Shown: positions 6,438 through 7,252 of the stretch, one piece after another
Numbering within the stretch: the stretch's first letter is position 1
Layout of the letters: every line of letters starts with the position of its first letter
Assembly: GCA_049669725.1 (NCBI GenBank)
Contig: JBATKU010000193.1
Coordinates: forward strand, 1-7,252
Direction: 5' to 3'
Source of the DNA: JAFDCJ01 sp049669725
GTDB lineage: Bacteria > Desulfobacterota > Desulfobacteria > Desulfobacterales > JAFDCJ01
DNA: 7,252 nucleotides
Program-made: the position numbers and the translations under genes
The notes under the pieces: model-generated
The model's input: only the letters and a program-made list of their open reading frames with translations
What the model was told of the DNA's origin: nothing
The model's database searches: none

Positions 6438-7164
6438 TTATTTTTTTGCCTTTTACAAAATAATTCAGTGTATAATTTTGTTTTCGATCAAGAAAATCAA
6501 TTGAATTTAATATTAGAGGAAACAACCCTACGAAAATGAAATATGAGAGGATTTCAAGGGGGGATATAGCCAGTCGCAGCCATTTATTTTCTATTTGCCA
6601 GAACAGTGTTTTAGGAAAGACTGTTAAACGATTGGCTAAATAGCCGTAATATCCACATGATTGTTTTACTGAGATTTCTTGAAATCCAGCTTTTTCCAGC
6701 AGATAGGATAGCGCATAGCAGGTAAATCTGAAATAATCGTGGGGAGCCTGGTGCACTCCCCACCCCTGGGGTGCTGAGAGGCAAACAATTCCTCCATTTT
6801 TTAAAGTTCTAAAAAGCTCATTTATCAATGCCTGAGGTTCTTTTACATGTTCGAGAACCTGGGTACAAATTGCCATATCGAAAACGTTTGCTCCGAAAGG
6901 CAAATTATCAACAGTGCACGCCACATCTATTTTCGAATAATTCCAGCTTTGATCGCCCCAGGCTGTATCGACGCCGACATATTGCACATCTTTTAAAAGG
7001 TCCTTAAACCGGCACTCGCCGGCACCTGCATCCAGTAGCAACTTTTCGGATCCCAATTCCGATACGCTGGAGATTATGAATTTGTCGATATCCAGGGTTA
7101 CCGGATCGATTAACCTTTTTACAAAACCGGGACATAAATTGTGAAATAGCTCTTGTAGTTTCAA
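6427..7164 (-). CDS. Class I SAM-dependent methyltransferase with C-terminal membrane segment (TTG start)
   Basis: The 245-residue product has a Methyltransf_11-like fold: motif I LLLDAGAGECRF (42-53), YVGVDTAWG (62-70) with D66 as the probable ribose-binding acid, the LPFGANVFDMAICTQVLEH stretch (88-106), and LKNGGIVCLSAP (121-132). HDYFRFT (142-148) is characteristic of methyltransferases in surface-polysaccharide loci. A hydrophobic segment at about 203-221 suggests membrane association. The first codon is TTG at 7164: a stop codon (TAA) lies two codons upstream in frame and no ATG or GTG occurs in the first part, while AAAGGAG sits 11 bases before the TTG. It is the first gene of the block visible here and overlaps the next methyltransferase by 11 nt. 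Its substrate is unknown; the two methyltransferases share only fold-level motifs, so they probably act on different positions. Confidence 0.85.
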   Translation of the reverse strand: MKLQELFHNLCPGFVKRLIDPVTLDIDKFIISSVSELGSEKLLLDAGAGECRFKDLLKDVQYVGVDTAWGDQSWNYSKIDVACTVDNLPFGANVFDMAICTQVLEHVKEPQALINELFRTLKNGGIVCLSAPQGWGVHQAPHDYFRFTCYALSYLLEKAGFQEISVKQSCGYYGYLANRLTVFPKTLFWQIENKWLRLAISPLEILSYFIFVGLFPLILNSIDFLDRKQNYTLNYFVKGKKINDQ

Positions 7165-7175
7165 TATTTATTGAA

Positions 7176-7182
7176 CTCCTTT
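7176..7182 (-). promoter_or_regulatory. Ribosome binding site deciding the TTG start of the first methyltransferase
   Basis: The minus strand reads AAAGGAG eleven bases before TTG at 7164. The spacing is a little long but the match to the anti-Shine-Dalgarno sequence is strong. With an in-frame TAA at 7170-7168 there is no room for another upstream start, so this site supports TTG initiation. Confidence 0.65.
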
Positions 7183-7252
7183 ACCCCCTGATTTAAAAAG
7201 GGATTTTTTCTAGCGCGCAATGGAATAAATAATAGCCTTTAAAGTACCGGCC
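7183..7252. other. Upstream end region, no gene recognised
   Basis: About 70 bases lie upstream of the methyltransferase ribosome site. On the minus strand there is AT-rich sequence and a weak pairing (CCCT 7186-7189 with AGGG 7199-7202). No good -35/-10 pair was found, so I cannot say whether the operon starts here or continues from genes outside the window. Confidence 0.4.

Noticed and set aside
7184..7209. Plus-strand hairpin CCCT...AGGG followed by T residues, like a terminator
   Set aside because: The stem is only four pairs and no plus-strand gene precedes it in the window.

Overview
The window carries six protein genes, all on the minus strand, so transcription runs from right to left. 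Gene content (a nickel/cobalt ECF transporter with a DUF4198 partner, a membrane GT-C/TPR protein, an AglD2/UPF0104-type flippase-like protein, paired methyltransferases), moderate GC and degenerate intergenic repeats together suggest a Desulfobacterota-type (sulfate-reducer-like) bacterium. That placement is inference from content and style; there is no rRNA or marker gene here to test it.

Right part (7164 down to 1923) is a compact four-gene block: a class I SAM methyltransferase with a probable TTG start, a second SAM methyltransferase with an N-terminal cysteine cluster (11-nt overlap), a flippase-like membrane protein (5-nt gap), and an 876-residue protein combining a multi-pass GT-C/TMTC-like membrane domain with about ten C-terminal TPR repeats (31-nt gap). 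The spacing implies one mRNA. The mix suggests assembly or decoration of a lipid-linked or surface glycan: methyltransferases acting on sugars or lipid carriers at the inner face, a flippase-like protein, and a GT-C enzyme acting on the periplasmic side. The substrate cannot be read from the sequence. Other genes of the locus may lie beyond the right edge.

Middle (1922 down to 1629) is a 294-nt spacer. It holds an 8-nt periodic repeat with an inverted partner that touches the stop codon of the TPR gene, then a candidate sigma70-type promoter, a small hairpin, and a longer hairpin followed by six T residues that looks like an intrinsic terminator in the leader of the next gene. This is a plausible attenuator for metal-transporter expression.

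Left part (1628 down to 1) is a metal-uptake operon: a secreted DUF4198/NikK-like protein whose predicted mature N-terminus is histidine, then a CbiM/NikM substrate-binding membrane component (partial, running off the left edge) with the Met1-His2 metal-site signature. They are separated by 277 nt that contain a 145-nt imperfect palindromic element ending exactly at the nikK-like stop codon. The remaining transporter parts (small membrane subunit, CbiQ-like T subunit, CbiO-like ATPase) would be expected beyond position 1.

The most notable signals are the leader hairpin, the palindromic element, a REP-like hairpin inside the start of the GT-C/TPR coding region, and the glycan module itself. 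No RNA genes, CRISPR arrays, transposase genes or integration sites were seen.
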